35,981 nt of DNA from Candidatus Thiosymbion oneisti. GTDB taxonomy: Bacteria > Pseudomonadota > Gammaproteobacteria > Chromatiales > Chromatiaceae. The notes below the pieces were generated by a model that worked only from the letters and a program-made list of their open reading frames with translations, ran no database searches and was not told the DNA's origin. Numbering within the stretch: position 1 is the first letter of the stretch; every line of letters begins with the position of its first letter. The DNA lies in NCBI RefSeq assembly GCF_900092655.1, contig NZ_FLUY01000280.1:1-35981 (forward strand). Direction: 5' to 3'. Positions 1 through 10,607 of this stretch are shown here, piece by piece. The position numbers were made by a program, and so were the translations under genes.

Positions 1-7
1 CAAACCC

Positions 8-56
8 TGTCCCGACGCAGGAGGGATCTTTCTTGTCCCGACGCAGGAGGGATCTT
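8..56. repeat. two-copy direct repeat, 26-bp period
   Basis: The 23-base word TGTCCCGACGCAGGAGGGAT plus CTT occurs at 8-30 and again at 34-56, separated by three bases, so the period is 26 bp. It lies just past the stop codon of the minus-strand permease gene. The array may continue beyond the window edge. No coding or known regulatory function is visible. Confidence 0.85.
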
Positions 57-80
57 TTCCCCCAAACAGCGCCAAATCAT

Positions 81-902
81 TCAGGATTGCTGAATGTACC
101 GCCGGGCCGAGCGGACATCCAATCTGTCCCGCAGGCCGTCTCCCGCCAGGTTGACGCACAGCACGACGGAGAGGATCGCAAGTCCCGGGGCCAAGACCAG
201 ATGAGGCGCCACCAGCATATAACCTACGCCGTCCCGGATCATGCTGCCCCAGGAGGCCTGGGGCGGCTGCACACCGAGTCCGAGGAAGGAGAGGCCCGCC
301 TCGGCGATCACGGCCCCGGCGACGCCGAAGGTCGCCTCCACGATCAGGGGCGCCACCGCCAAGGGCAACAGGTGGCGCAGCAAGACCCGACTGGGTCCCG
401 CCCCCAGGGCGCGGGCCGCGACCACATGGTCACGCTGCTTCAGGGACAGGATCTGGGAGCGTGCCAGACGCGCATAGCCGACCCAACCCACGGCGGCCAA
501 GGCGATGATCACATTGTCGATCCCCGGTCCCATGATGCCCGCCAAGGCGATGGCGAGGAGGATGCCGGGAAAGGCGAGAAAGACATCGATGATCCGGACC
601 AGCGTCAAATCCACCCAGCCACCGGCCAGGGCCGCCATTCCGCCCACCAAGGCCCCCAGGACCGTGGACAGGGCCACCACGCCCAGCCCCACGGCGAAGG
701 AGGTACGGGCGCCGATCAGGAGCCGATCCAACACCGGTCGGCCCAGGTCATCCTTGCCGAGTGGTGCATCCGGCCCCGGTGGCGCCAGGATCCCGGGCAG
801 CTCGATGCGATCGGGCGTGAGCGGCAGCCAGGGGCTCGCCAGGGCAACCAGTGCCCACACCAGCAGGGCGGTGACCGGAAACCAAGCGCCTACCCCCCGC
901 AT
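81..902 (-). CDS. oligopeptide/dipeptide ABC transporter permease (DppC/OppC type)
   Basis: Inner-membrane permease of a peptide- or nickel-class importer, working as a heterodimer with the upstream permease. With a start at 902 the protein is 273 aa, normal for this family. Seen: one N-terminal membrane segment (GAWFPVTALLVWALVALA), then the family's periplasmic stretch APLGKDDLGRPVLDRLLIGAR, then a membrane domain with the cytoplasmic EAA-type loop ARALGAGPSRVLLRHLLPLA that docks on the ATPase, and the late motif AEAGLSFLGLGVQPPQASWG that is nearly invariant in DppC/OppC. The longer reading frame back to 1061 is rejected because it would run into the partner gene; ATG at 902 overlaps the partner's TGA in an ATGA junction, so the two are translationally coupled. 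The ATPase genes and binding protein are not in the window, so the substrate cannot be named. Confidence 0.93.
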   Translation of the reverse strand: MRGVGAWFPVTALLVWALVALASPWLPLTPDRIELPGILAPPGPDAPLGKDDLGRPVLDRLLIGARTSFAVGLGVVALSTVLGALVGGMAALAGGWVDLTLVRIIDVFLAFPGILLAIALAGIMGPGIDNVIIALAAVGWVGYARLARSQILSLKQRDHVVAARALGAGPSRVLLRHLLPLAVAPLIVEATFGVAGAVIAEAGLSFLGLGVQPPQASWGSMIRDGVGYMLVAPHLVLAPGLAILSVVLCVNLAGDGLRDRLDVRSARRYIQQS

Positions 903-1819
903 CAGGCCAGCCGAATCCGGGGGTCTACCCAGGCGTAGACCAGATCTGTCAGGGTGTTTACCAGCACATACGCCAGGCTGATCAGCAGCACGCCGGCCTG
1001 AACCACTGGGTAGTCCCGGTTCTGGATGGCTTCCACCAGCAGGCTGCCGATCCCCGGCCAAGCGAAGACAGTCTCCGTGATCACGGCCCCCCCGAGCAGT
1101 CCCCCCAGCTGGAGGCCGATCAGGGTCAGCACCGGCAGCCAGGCATTGCGTAAGGCGTGGCGTCGAACCACAGTGGCCTCGGACAGCCCCTTGGCACGGG
1201 CGGTGCGGACATAGTCCTCCCCCAATACCTCCAGCACGCTACCGCGCACCATGCGTGCCAGGACAGCCGCCAGCCCCGAGCCCAGGGTGATAGCGGGTAG
1301 GATCAGGCTCACCGGGCCGTCGCGCCCGCTCACCGGGGTCCAACCGAGCCACAGGGAAAAGACCAGGATCAACAGGGGCCCGAGCCAGAAATTGGGGATA
1401 GAGATACCGAGCAGAGACAGGCCCATGGCCCCGGAGTCGAGCGCCCCGCCCTGATTCCGTGCCGCCAACACCCCGAGTGGAACCGCCACTGCCAGGGCCA
1501 GGGCCAGGGCGGTCCCGGCCAGCTCCAGGGTCGCGGGGATACGTTCGGCGAGCAGGTCCGCCACCGGGCGCTGAAACTGGAACGACTGACCCAGATCCAG
1601 ACGGACCAGCCCGCCGAGATAACGCAGATACTGCTCGCCCAACGGTCGGTCGAGACCCAAGGCGGCGCGCAATGCCTGCCGATCCGCCGGTCGGGCGCTT
1701 TCCCCCAACATGGCCTCCACCGGATCACCCGGCACCAGATGGATCAGCAGGAACACCAGGGTGCAGACGCCGAAGACCACCAGGAGTGCCGAGCCAATGC
1801 GGGGCAGAATAAGCCGCAT
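902..1819 (-). CDS. oligopeptide/dipeptide ABC transporter permease (DppB/OppB type)
   Basis: First permease of the pair. The 305-aa protein has the family hallmarks: N-terminal membrane segment IGSALLVVFGVCTLVFLLIH followed at once by LVPGDPVEAMLG, a periplasmic LGLDRPLGEQYLRYLGGLVRLDLGQSF-like region (residues about 60-90), and the EAA loop DYVRTARAKGLSEATVVRRHALRNA. Two adjacent ATG codons (1822 and 1819) are possible; AGGAGG lies only one base from the first and four from the second, so 1819 is preferred. A longer frame to 1906 adds a cysteine/arginine-rich leader with no family match. Its stop overlaps the start of the DppC-like gene. Upstream is repeat-laden DNA rather than a binding-protein gene, so the transporter operon begins here or has lost its first gene. 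Confidence 0.93.
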   Translation of the reverse strand: MRLILPRIGSALLVVFGVCTLVFLLIHLVPGDPVEAMLGESARPADRQALRAALGLDRPLGEQYLRYLGGLVRLDLGQSFQFQRPVADLLAERIPATLELAGTALALALAVAVPLGVLAARNQGGALDSGAMGLSLLGISIPNFWLGPLLILVFSLWLGWTPVSGRDGPVSLILPAITLGSGLAAVLARMVRGSVLEVLGEDYVRTARAKGLSEATVVRRHALRNAWLPVLTLIGLQLGGLLGGAVITETVFAWPGIGSLLVEAIQNRDYPVVQAGVLLISLAYVLVNTLTDLVYAWVDPRIRLA

Positions 1820-2002
1820 CATGCCTCCTGGCAACCGAAGCAATCGGGATTGAACCCGGCAGGATAATCCTGTATCGACGCCGGTATGTCTAAAGTTGCG
1901 GAACAAAAGAACGTAAAGGAGAAATCCGTCATGCGTTACGGAGCAGGCGAACGCTACGGATTCGACTTGACCATGCTCACATCTGCGCGCCTTCGCACTT
2001 TA

Positions 2003-2178
2003 GAGCCTGTCTGGCTTACGCGTTCGTGGCGAGAGATCAAGGGGTCGAGGCGGATTTTCCGCTCGATTGAGGCAATAGCGGGCCTATTTAACGAAATCGA
2101 GTGGGAAAGCTGACCGGGCCTCTTCGATTCTGTACCTTCTCGATTCCGTAGTCGAACAGCCGTATGCCAGACAGGCTC
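2003..2178. mobile_element. MITE-like element, copy 1 (176 bp)
   Basis: Bounded by inverted ends GAGCCTGTCTGGCTTACG (left) and CGTATGCCAGACAGGCTC (right), and flanked by TTA on both sides (2000-2002 and 2179-2181), i.e. a 3-bp target duplication. The interior is noncoding and shared with copies at 5718-5880 and 25570-25722 (common words: CGCTCGATTGAGG, CCTATTTAACGA, GGGAAA.CTGACCGG). Ends starting GAGCC with a TNA duplication fit non-autonomous relatives of the IS1031 group of IS5-family elements; that assignment is inference. Confidence 0.8.
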
Positions 2179-2317
2179 TTAGTATGTATCTTCCACCAGG
2201 CGCCATCACCGCAGCGGATCAATGTTAACAGCCCTTAGCTACTCGACCCTACTCGATTTGACCAAGGTAGAGTTCTGCGTTGACTATAGGACGTCTGGAC
2301 GTCTACCATATCGCCCA

Positions 2318-2458
2318 ATGGAACGGCAAACTACCAGAAATTTCCCCGGACAAGTGAGAGACGCCATCTTTCAGGTTCTATCGCTGACGTCCAAGCCATT
2401 GACCGTTAAAGAGATAGCGGGCCAGGTGGAACGAATCGCAGGACCAACGGTTTCGTCT
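2318..2458 (+). pseudogene. winged-helix/HTH fragment
   Basis: From an ATG at 2318 the frame reads about 45 residues resembling a winged-helix N-terminus (RDAIFQVLSLTSKPLTVKEI followed by AGQVERIAGPTVSS), where helix-turn-helix-type repeats of this sort normally continue into a second helix and wing. Here the similarity stops near 2440 and the frame drifts into shifted transposase-derived sequence. I read it as a truncated remnant, not a working gene. The DNA is visibly less GC-rich than the flanking chromosome. Confidence 0.4.
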
Positions 2459-2592
2459 ACCTGTATAATTACCACATCCCGCAGAAAAACTTGCAACACA
2501 AAACGCCCCTTCAGACACTCCAAGAATGGTACGCACAGCAGCCCCAGCTGTTTAAAAAAAGTCCGCGCAATCATCCGGGACCCGACAATTAT
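2410..2592 (+). pseudogene. IS481-like transposase C-terminal scar
   Basis: In the frame that later encodes the cupin, residues TNRRTNGFV are followed directly by YLYNYHIPQKNLQHKTPLQT and LQEWYAQQPQLFKKSP, then HPGPD. In IS481-type DDE transposases the block TNGxVERFN (holding the catalytic Glu) and the block YNxxxPxxxxxxKTPxxxLxxW are separated by several tens of residues; here the middle, including the catalytic Glu, is deleted. No terminal repeats were found. This is a decayed insertion-sequence end that has come to lie in frame with the following cupin gene. Confidence 0.6.
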
Positions 2593-2922
2593 AAAAATAC
2601 CAGCGGGAACAGCTTCCATAGTGTCAAGCGCATAGAGCTAACAGGCAAATTTGGTGAGAAAACAGCCTTTGATGTTCGTTACTTTGAAGTTCAGCCTAAA
2701 GGTTACACCAGTTATGAAACCCATAAGCATGAACATGTGATTATAGGAATCCGAGGTTCGGGTACGCTTATTGCTGGGAGCAGGACTCTTGATTTGAAAG
2801 TGAATGACATTGCTTACATAGCTCCACATCAGCCCCATCAGATAAAAAACAACACCGACCGTCCTTTCGGTTTCTTTTGTATTGTGGATCATGAACGGGA
2901 TAAGCCCAGAGTACTGGATTAA
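2491..2922 (+). CDS. cupin-domain protein, start unclear (chimeric 5' end)
   Basis: The last ~100 residues are a compact cupin: VRYFEVQPKGYTSYETHKHEHV (metal-binding H-x-H-x6-type first motif: HKHEH) followed by GSGTLIAG and the second motif IAYIAPHQPHQIKNNTDRPF with GFFCIVDHERDKP at the end. Small stand-alone cupins of this type bind a metal ion; the substrate is unknown. The only in-frame initiator between the preceding stop (2407) and the domain is TTG at 2491; no ATG or GTG exists, and residues 1-32 are transposase-derived. So either translation starts at TTG and yields a 143-aa chimera, or the gene lost its own start and is a pseudogene. Base composition is more AT-rich than neighbours, consistent with transfer. 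It converges on ppiD, 16 bp away. Confidence 0.6.
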   Translation: MQHKTPLQTLQEWYAQQPQLFKKSPRNHPGPDNYKNTSGNSFHSVKRIELTGKFGEKTAFDVRYFEVQPKGYTSYETHKHEHVIIGIRGSGTLIAGSRTLDLKVNDIAYIAPHQPHQIKNNTDRPFGFFCIVDHERDKPRVLD

Positions 2923-2938
2923 TCGTGCTTTTCTTTCT

Positions 2939-4864
2939 CTATTCTTCTTCCGTCACTTTCCCTAACGAGCTGCGGGTGATATCGGCCCGGCTCTCCAGAT
3001 CTACCAACAGGTTCTCGTAGTAGGCGCGGCCAATGTCCCGCGTCAGACCCTTGCGTATCTGGTCACGGGTCGCCTCGTCCAGGTCCTCAAGGGAGCCGTC
3101 CACGACTTCGGTCAGGATCACCACGGCACCATCCCCGCTATTCAGGGACAGACTGCCGTAGTTTTCGCTGCCTCGATTCGGGCGACTCAGGGTAAAGGCG
3201 AAATCGAGGATTTGTGCCGGTATCTGCTCCGCATCCCGCGCGACTAACCCGAAGTCCTCCACCTGGTAGTCCCCGGCGATCACTGATAGGGTCCCGCCGG
3301 CGGTCAGGGCATCCGCCAGTTCAGTGGCCTTGGCAGCGGCCACATCCGCGGCCTGCTTGTCGCGCAGGATGGTCACGATCTCGTCGCGGACCGCGTCCAG
3401 GGGTTTGGCGGTTGCCTCTTCGTGCTCTAGTACGCGCAGTACAACCGCCTGCAGCTGGTCGTGATCGGGTTCGATGAGATCACTGTTGTTACCTTCCAGG
3501 AGCACCTCATCGCTGAAGGCGGCGCCGAGCACCTTGGGGTAAGCCAGGATGCCTTCCCCACCGGAGCGATCGATCCAACCGCTGGTCTGAAGCTCAAGGC
3601 CAAGGGCCTCAGCCGCGGGCTCCAGACTGTCCGGCGACTCATAGCTGAGGTTGGCCAGACGCTCGGTCGACTCGAAAAACAGGCCTTCGTTACCACGCTG
3701 CTCCAGGTCAGCGATGAGCTCAGGCTTCACCGCTTCGAAGGGCTTGGTCTCCCCCGGATCGATTCCGGTGACCTCGATCAGGTGGTAGCCGAAGCGGCTG
3801 CGGATGACCTCGCTGAGTTGGCTCGGGTCGAGGGCAAATGCAGCCTGATCGAGGGCCGGGTCCAGCAACCCCTGCTCGATGAATCCGAGGTCCCCGCCTT
3901 GCGCCGCCGATCCCGGGTCCTGGGACAGCTCCTTTGCTAAGGCGGCAAAGCCCTCTCTACCCGCAATCCGCTCCCGGATCTCTGCGATAGCCGCCTTAGC
4001 CGCGTCTTCTTGCGCCGCGTCGGCCCCCGCGTCCAGGGCGATCAGGATATGACGCACACGACGCCTTTCAGGCTGGGTGAAGCGGTCCTTCTCCGCTTCG
4101 TAGTGCTCGCGCAATTCCTGCTCACCGGGAACCTCGGGTGGAGCAATGGATCTGGCATCCAACACCAGGTATTGGATCCGTATCCGCTCCGGAATTTGAA
4201 ACCGCGACCGGTTCGACTCGTAGTAGGCGGTAACCTCCTCGTCGGAAACCGGCTCTTCGCTCAGGAAGGCGGACTTGGGCACACGGATGAAACTCAGACG
4301 CCGTTGTTGACGATCGAGCTGAACGGCCGCTTCGAGCGCTCTGTCCGGCAGGATCTCCGTGGCAACGATGGCCCGCAATAGCTGGGTACCCACGATTTGC
4401 CGGCGTAGCTCGTCCTCGAACTGGTGGGGAACCATGCCCTGTAGCTCGAGCATGCGTTCGTAGGTTGGGTTGTCGAACTGCCCGTCCTTCTGAAACGCAG
4501 GGTCGCTCAGGATGGAGCCACGCAGCTCCCGATCCGAGGCACGCAACCCCAGATCCTCGGCGGTTTGCATCAGAAGACTGTCCCGAATCATCTGATCGAG
4601 CACCTGGCCCCGCATTGCGTTGTCGTCGAACAGCTCCGGACGGTAGGCAGCCCCCAGCCGGTCCCGCAGTCGGGCCTTGAACCCCCGGTAGTGATCGTCG
4701 AGCTCGCGTTCGGTGATCTCGACCCCGTTGACCGTCGCCACTACCGGCTCTGCGCCGACCCCCAGATAGGACTGGATACCCCAAAGCGCGAAGGGAATGC
4801 TGATGAAGATTACGATCACCCAGGCGATCCAACCCTGGGCACGTTCTCGAATCGTCTGCAACAT
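2939..4864 (-). CDS. ppiD: periplasmic folding chaperone, PpiD/SurA-type, SurA_N and rotamase domains
   Basis: A 641-aa inner-membrane-anchored periplasmic chaperone that helps newly translocated envelope proteins fold, often at the Sec translocon. Residues about 13-35 form a single membrane anchor (WIAWVIVIFISIPFALWGIQ); residues 40-200 are the SurA/PpiD N-terminal chaperone region (VATVNGVEITERELDDHYRG); a parvulin-like domain covers about 265-370 (RRVRHILIAL ... GGDLGFIEQG ... FGYHLIEVT). The remainder is a second, degenerate parvulin-like region. Length matches PpiD (about 620). It follows hupB and two tRNA genes, the usual place for ppiD in gammaproteobacteria, but a terminator-like hairpin at 5018-5041 separates it from the tRNAs, so it probably has its own promoter. 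Confidence 0.95.
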   Translation of the reverse strand: MLQTIRERAQGWIAWVIVIFISIPFALWGIQSYLGVGAEPVVATVNGVEITERELDDHYRGFKARLRDRLGAAYRPELFDDNAMRGQVLDQMIRDSLLMQTAEDLGLRASDRELRGSILSDPAFQKDGQFDNPTYERMLELQGMVPHQFEDELRRQIVGTQLLRAIVATEILPDRALEAAVQLDRQQRRLSFIRVPKSAFLSEEPVSDEEVTAYYESNRSRFQIPERIRIQYLVLDARSIAPPEVPGEQELREHYEAEKDRFTQPERRRVRHILIALDAGADAAQEDAAKAAIAEIRERIAGREGFAALAKELSQDPGSAAQGGDLGFIEQGLLDPALDQAAFALDPSQLSEVIRSRFGYHLIEVTGIDPGETKPFEAVKPELIADLEQRGNEGLFFESTERLANLSYESPDSLEPAAEALGLELQTSGWIDRSGGEGILAYPKVLGAAFSDEVLLEGNNSDLIEPDHDQLQAVVLRVLEHEEATAKPLDAVRDEIVTILRDKQAADVAAAKATELADALTAGGTLSVIAGDYQVEDFGLVARDAEQIPAQILDFAFTLSRPNRGSENYGSLSLNSGDGAVVILTEVVDGSLEDLDEATRDQIRKGLTRDIGRAYYENLLVDLESRADITRSSLGKVTEEE

Positions 4865-4913
4865 GGCTGATTGCTTTGGAAATCCTCGGGGCTGTTCACA
4901 CGCGGATAGTACT

Positions 4914-4987
4914 TAATATGTAGTGATCGTGTAGTCATCCCATCGAAAAGGGAAAAGGCTCAGTAGCAAGCTCATCACTACACATTA
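4914..4987. repeat. dyad upstream of ppiD
   Basis: TAATATGTAGTGAT at 4914-4927 is matched in inverse by ATCACTACACATTA at 4974-4987 (13 of 14 pairs), 46 bases apart, between the terminator and the ppiD start. It could be an operator pair, an RNA hairpin in the ppiD leader or a decayed repeat; the sequence alone does not decide. Confidence 0.45.
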
Positions 4988-5009
4988 GGCACTACCCACA
5001 CGCGGCCCC

Positions 5010-5041
5010 AACGAAAACGGGGTATCCCACAGGATACCCCG
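5010..5041 (-). terminator. rho-independent terminator after tRNA-Asp
   Basis: A perfect 10-bp stem, CGGGGTATCC pairing with GGATACCCCG, with a 4-base loop at 5028-5031. On the minus strand it is followed by GTTTTCG. It ends the hupB-tRNA-Val-tRNA-Asp transcript. Confidence 0.75.
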
Positions 5042-5069
5042 CCTCCTCGATGCCGGTTCTGTCATTTTT

Positions 5070-5146
5070 TGGCGGAGTGGACGGGACTCGAACCCGCGAC
5101 CCTCGGCGTGACAGGCCGATATTCTAACCAACTGAACTACCACTCC
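5070..5146 (-). tRNA. tRNA-Asp (GTC)
   Basis: 77 nt cloverleaf on the minus strand. Acceptor stem GGAGTGG/CCACTCC, D arm AGTTCAGTTGGTTAGA, anticodon loop CTGTCAC (anticodon GTC), T arm GGGTTCGAGTCCC, discriminator G and an encoded CCA. It lies 27 bp after tRNA-Val and before a strong terminator. Confidence 0.97.
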
Positions 5147-5173
5147 ATGCTTACTCGGCACTCCGTGCCCGCC

Positions 5174-5249
5174 TGGTGGGTGCTGCAGGGCTCGAACCTG
5201 CGACCCTCGCCTTGTAAGGGCGATGCTCTCCCGGCTGAGCTAAGCACCC
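5174..5249 (-). tRNA. tRNA-Val (TAC)
   Basis: 76 nt on the minus strand. Acceptor stem GGGTGCT/AGCACCC, D arm TAGCTCAGCCGGGAGAG, anticodon loop CTTACAA (anticodon TAC), T arm CAGGTTCGAGCCCTG, discriminator A and encoded CCA. It is 13 bp downstream of hupB, so the two are probably cotranscribed and processed. Confidence 0.97.
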
Positions 5250-5262
5250 GGAAGACGATACT

Positions 5263-5535
5263 TTATTGTACTGCATCCTTCAGCGCCTTTCCAGCCTTGA
5301 ACGTCGGTACTTTCGAGGCGGCGATCTCGATTGTCTCACCTGTTTGGGGATTGCGTCCCGTCCTCGCTGCCCGCTCCTTTACGGAAAAGGTGCCGAAACC
5401 GATCACCGATACGGTGTCTCCCTCCTTCAACGCGACGGCGATGGCATCCGTCAAGCCATCCAAGGCCCTACCTGCTGCCGACTTGGAAATGTCCGCTGCC
5501 TCCGCCATTACCTCGACAAGATTCGACTTGTTCAT
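5263..5535 (-). CDS. hupB: DNA-binding protein HU-beta
   Basis: A 90-aa histone-like protein that bends and compacts DNA as a dimer. The whole chain fits HU: helical N-terminus [20 protein letters not shown], the beta hinge [20 protein letters not shown], the DNA-contacting arm [20 protein letters not shown] with the intercalating Pro in NPQTG, and the final helix [12 protein letters not shown]. It follows lon, as in enteric bacteria (lon-hupB-ppiD). A near-consensus sigma-70 promoter lies about 86 bp upstream, so hupB is not simply dependent on lon readthrough, and a MITE-like element has been inserted between the two genes. Confidence 0.97.
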   Translation of the reverse strand: MNKSNLVEVMAEAADISKSAAGRALDGLTDAIAVALKEGDTVSVIGFGTFSVKERAARTGRNPQTGETIEIAASKVPTFKAGKALKDAVQ

Positions 5536-5620
5536 TCATCCCCCCTCCCCTGTTGAGTTTAAGGGCCCATCCAATACCTCGTTGGATCCGACCCTGAATA
5601 CCGCTCTCGCGTCCGCTGAC

Positions 5621-5649
5621 TCTATAGCGGTCACCCCTATAGCTGTCAA
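5621..5649 (-). promoter_or_regulatory. sigma-70 promoter for hupB
   Basis: On the minus strand TTGACA (5649-5644) and TATAGA (5626-5621) are separated by exactly 17 bases. A full -35 consensus and five of six -10 bases make this the clearest promoter in the window. Confidence 0.75.
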
Positions 5650-5717
5650 CCGACGCCGGTTCCGCACCTGAGTTGCAGCATGCTTACCGGTCGCTCACAA
5701 CTATATCCTATCGCTTA

Positions 5718-5880
5718 CAGCCTGTCTGGCTTACGCGTTCGTAGCGAGGGATCGAGGGGCAAAAGATAAGATTTTGCGCTCGATCGAGGCGAATAGTGGA
5801 CCTATTTAACGAGATCGAGCGGGAAATCTGACCGGTCCTTCTCGATTCCGCAGTAGAACAGTCGTAAGCCAGACAGGCTC
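5718..5880. mobile_element. MITE-like element, copy 2 (163 bp)
   Basis: Same family as 2003-2178: left end CAGCCTGTCTGGCTTACG, right end CGTAAGCCAGACAGGCTC, flanked by TTA at 5715-5717 and 5881-5883. Interior shares CGCTCGATCGAGG and CCTATTTAACGAGATCGAG with the other copies. It lies between the end of lon and the hupB promoter, leaving both genes intact. Confidence 0.8.
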
Positions 5881-5899
5881 TTACAGTTTAGTTCAGAGT

Positions 5900-8404
<2,505 letters not shown>

Positions 8405-8489
8405 CCTGGGCCTTGGGCTCCGGTCCCGACAGTACCGAAAGAATAGGCAAAACGGAAGTTAAGAATATTGCGTCTGTTCGGGAAAGCTA

Positions 8490-8518
8490 AGTTCGGGCGC
8501 CCGGAGTCTTACTTCAAC
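8490..8518 (-). promoter_or_regulatory. possible sigma-32 promoter for lon
   Basis: On the minus strand GTTGAAG (8518-8512) and CCCGAACT (8497-8490) are 14 bases apart, compared with CTTGAAA-N13-15-CCCCATNT for sigma-32: five of seven and about six of seven informative positions agree. lon is a classical heat-shock gene, which makes the match more credible, but it is imperfect. Confidence 0.35.
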
Positions 8519-8595
8519 ACCCTTTCGGCCCCACCTGTGGCCGGGTCGCCTGAACCGGCACTCTGCGACCTGAATGCGTCGACCCGATCACCCGG

Positions 8596-9870
8596 TCAGT
8601 CCGACGCGGCGAGCTGTTGGTCGCCCCCATCGTAGATGATGAAGGGGTCGCTCTCGCCTGAAATGACCGAGCCGTCGACGACCACCTTGCTCACATTGTC
8701 CATCGACGGCAAGTCGTACATGATGTCGAGGAGGGCTTGCTCCATGATGGTGCGCAGGCCACGGGCGCCGGTCTTGCGATCCATCGACTTGTGTGCGATT
8801 GCCGTCAGGGCATCGTCGCGCAGCTCCAAGCCGCACCCTTCCATCTCGAAGAGCCGGGCGTATTGCTTGGTCAGTGCATTTTTGGGCTCGATAAGGATAC
8901 GCCTCAAGGCCGCTTCGTCCAGCTCTTCGAGCGTGGCGATGACCGGAAGGCGACCGACGAATTCAGGGATCAAGCCGTAGCGAATGAGGTCCTCCGGCTC
9001 AACCTCACGCAGGAGCTCGCCGATCTTCTTCTGGTCATCCTCACCCTGTACCTCTGCCGCGAAGCCGATCCCTCCCTTTTTCGAGCGAGTGCGGATCACC
9101 TTCTCGAGACCGGCAAAGGCCCCCCCGACGATAAACAGGATGTTGGCGGTATCCACTTGCAGAAACTCCTGCTGCGGATGCTTACGCCCACCCTGGGGCG
9201 GTATCGAAGCGACGGTGCCCTCGACGAGCTTCAGCAGGGCCTGCTGCACCCCCTCTCCGGATACGTCGCGGGTGATGGAGGGATTATCCGATTTGCGCGA
9301 GATCTTATCGATTTCGTCGATATAGACGATGCCCGTCTGGGCCTTCTCCACATCATAGTCACACTTCTGCAACAGCTTCTGAATGATGTTCTCCACGTCC
9401 TCGCCCACATAGCCTGCCTCGGTCAGGGTGGTGGCATCGGCGATCGTGAAGGGGACGTTCAGCAGTCGCGCCAGGGTCTCGGCGAGCAGCGTCTTGCCGG
9501 AACCCGTGGGGCCGATGAGCAGAATATTGCTCTTGGCGATCTCGATATCTTCCTTGATATCACCGGCCTCGAGCCGTTTGTAATGGTTGTAGACGGCGAC
9601 CGAGAGCACCTTCTTCGCCTGCTCCTGACCGATGACGTACTGATCCAGGATTTCCTTGATCTCGCGGGGCTTGGGCAGCTTGCTGGTCGCCTCGCCCACA
9701 CTCTCCTCGATCTCCTCGCGGATGATGTCGTTGCACAGATCGACGCATTCGTCGCAGATAAAAACCGAGGGACCTGCGATCAGCTTCCGCACCTCGTGCT
9801 GGCTCTTGCCGCAGAACGAGCAGTAAAGCAGCTTGGCATCGTGGTTCTTGCCGCGGTTGTTGCCACTCAT
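8596..9870 (-). CDS. clpX: ATP-dependent Clp protease ATP-binding subunit ClpX
   Basis: Hexameric AAA+ unfoldase that feeds substrates to ClpP. The 424-aa chain has the ClpX zinc-binding domain at residues 16-45 (four Cys in [11 protein letters not shown] and [12 protein letters not shown]), Walker A GPTGSGKT, Walker [12 protein letters not shown], sensor and arginine-finger motifs ([19 protein letters not shown]), and the C-terminal small domain ([18 protein letters not shown]). Normally clpX directly follows clpP. Here about 2.8 kb of accessory DNA separates them: a repeat, an orphan parA, a second copy of the clpX leader, and a cassette-like gene. So clpX may depend on a promoter in the repeat-derived leader instead of readthrough from clpP. 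Confidence 0.97.
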   Translation of the reverse strand: MSGNNRGKNHDAKLLYCSFCGKSQHEVRKLIAGPSVFICDECVDLCNDIIREEIEESVGEATSKLPKPREIKEILDQYVIGQEQAKKVLSVAVYNHYKRLEAGDIKEDIEIAKSNILLIGPTGSGKTLLAETLARLLNVPFTIADATTLTEAGYVGEDVENIIQKLLQKCDYDVEKAQTGIVYIDEIDKISRKSDNPSITRDVSGEGVQQALLKLVEGTVASIPPQGGRKHPQQEFLQVDTANILFIVGGAFAGLEKVIRTRSKKGGIGFAAEVQGEDDQKKIGELLREVEPEDLIRYGLIPEFVGRLPVIATLEELDEAALRRILIEPKNALTKQYARLFEMEGCGLELRDDALTAIAHKSMDRKTGARGLRTIMEQALLDIMYDLPSMDNVSKVVVDGSVISGESDPFIIYDGGDQQLAASD

Positions 9871-9922
9871 GTGCAGTGTTCTCCGAAGAATCTACTCGTA
9901 CAGTGGTGCTGAAATACCGATA
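9865..9922. repeat. 58-bp direct repeat, copy A (clpX leader)
   Basis: Covers the clpX start codon and about 52 bp of leader. It matches 11795-11852 at 53 of 58 positions in the same orientation. Copy B keeps the ATGAGT start of clpX and then diverges, so it is a partial duplication of the clpX 5' end. Confidence 0.9.
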
Positions 9923-10244
9923 GTATAGGAGTCATTTTTTGCCGCGAATGAACGCCAATGAACGCAAATCGGTTGTAATAAGGTCACATGATCTTTGTCT
10001 GTCCGCAGATGGCGCAGATGCTCACAGATTGTTTCGTTTTTAATCTGTGAAAATCTGTGGATAGATCGAAGCGACCGGATCATTTTCCCATACTCAATCC
10101 GAACCTCGGCGGTTCCGCTTTTTACCATCAATCAACATAGAATCAGTCGAGACCGATTCGCCATCATCGACGGTTCTTGATTCATTTGCGTTCATTTGCG
10201 GCTAAATCTTCCGTGAAGATCCTGTTAGTTCAATGTTATCGTTA
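9915..10244. repeat. dispersed intergenic repeat B, copy 1
   Basis: A noncoding stretch related in inverse orientation to 16487-16752 and, over a shorter length, to 21675-21856. Shared words include CGCAAATGAACGC-type strings, CAGATTAAAAACG/CGTTTTTAATCTG, CATTTTCCCATACTCAATCC and CGACGGTTCTTGAT. Its ends are TACCGATA and TGTTATCGTTA, a decayed version of the TACCGATAACA/TGTTATCGGTA ends of copy 3. Together with the inverted repeat and hairpins to 10600 it fills the 737-bp gap between clpX and parA, in which I see no gene. Confidence 0.7.
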
Positions 10245-10265
10245 TTAAAGCATCTGTACTAGCCC

Positions 10266-10298
10266 GCGTAGGGCGGATAAGCTTGCGCCATCCGCCGT
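10266..10298. repeat. 33-bp inverted repeat, left arm, bracketing parA
   Basis: Exact reverse complement of 11760-11792. Each arm contains its own short palindrome (GGCGGAT...ATCCGCC). Similar GTAGGGCGGATAAGC words are widespread intergenic repeats in proteobacteria, so the arms could be two independent copies of such a repeat or the ends of a mobile unit. Confidence 0.85.
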
Positions 10299-10474
10299 AT
10301 GCCAGCCACCTCCATCGCCCTGCCCGACCCGACCGACGGGCCGCCCTCCGACGGGTGACGGCGCGCCCACCGCCACGGCGATCACGGTGCTTGGCGTACG
10401 CACCTAACCCGCCCTACGGACTTGCCGAGCCCCAACCCCTCTCCCGGCGGGAGGGTGTCGTAAAAGTCATTTCG

Positions 10475-10538
10475 AACCACAGAGAACGCAGGGAAAGGAA
10501 TCGGCCAATTCTCTGCGTTCTCTGTGTCCTCTGTGGTT
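10475..10538. repeat. hairpin repeat (CACAGAG type) nested in another repeat
   Basis: AACCACAGAG (10475-10484) pairs with CTCTGTGGTT (10529-10538), and GAGAACGCAG (10482-10491) with CTGCGTTCTC (10513-10522). It splits a copy of the CCCCAACCCCTCTCCCGGCG repeat, parts of which remain at about 10431-10460 and 10583-10600. Nothing here codes for protein. Confidence 0.65.
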
Positions 10539-10607
10539 TGAATTTCACGGACTGGCAGCTGACGCCACGTTTTTGCGATACCCTCGGCGGGAGAGGGACT
10601 CTTACGG

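Noticed and set aside
1886-2113. 75-codon plus-strand frame with AAGGAG before an internal ATG at 1931
   Set aside because: Its 3' half lies within the MITE-like element and the 5' half has no recognisable domain. It may be a truncated gene start, but nothing supports a product.
5069-5671. 200-aa plus-strand frame
   Set aside because: It runs antisense through both tRNA genes and hupB.
8737-9912. 391-aa plus-strand frame
   Set aside because: Antisense to clpX; the composition follows from clpX codon bias and shows no domain.
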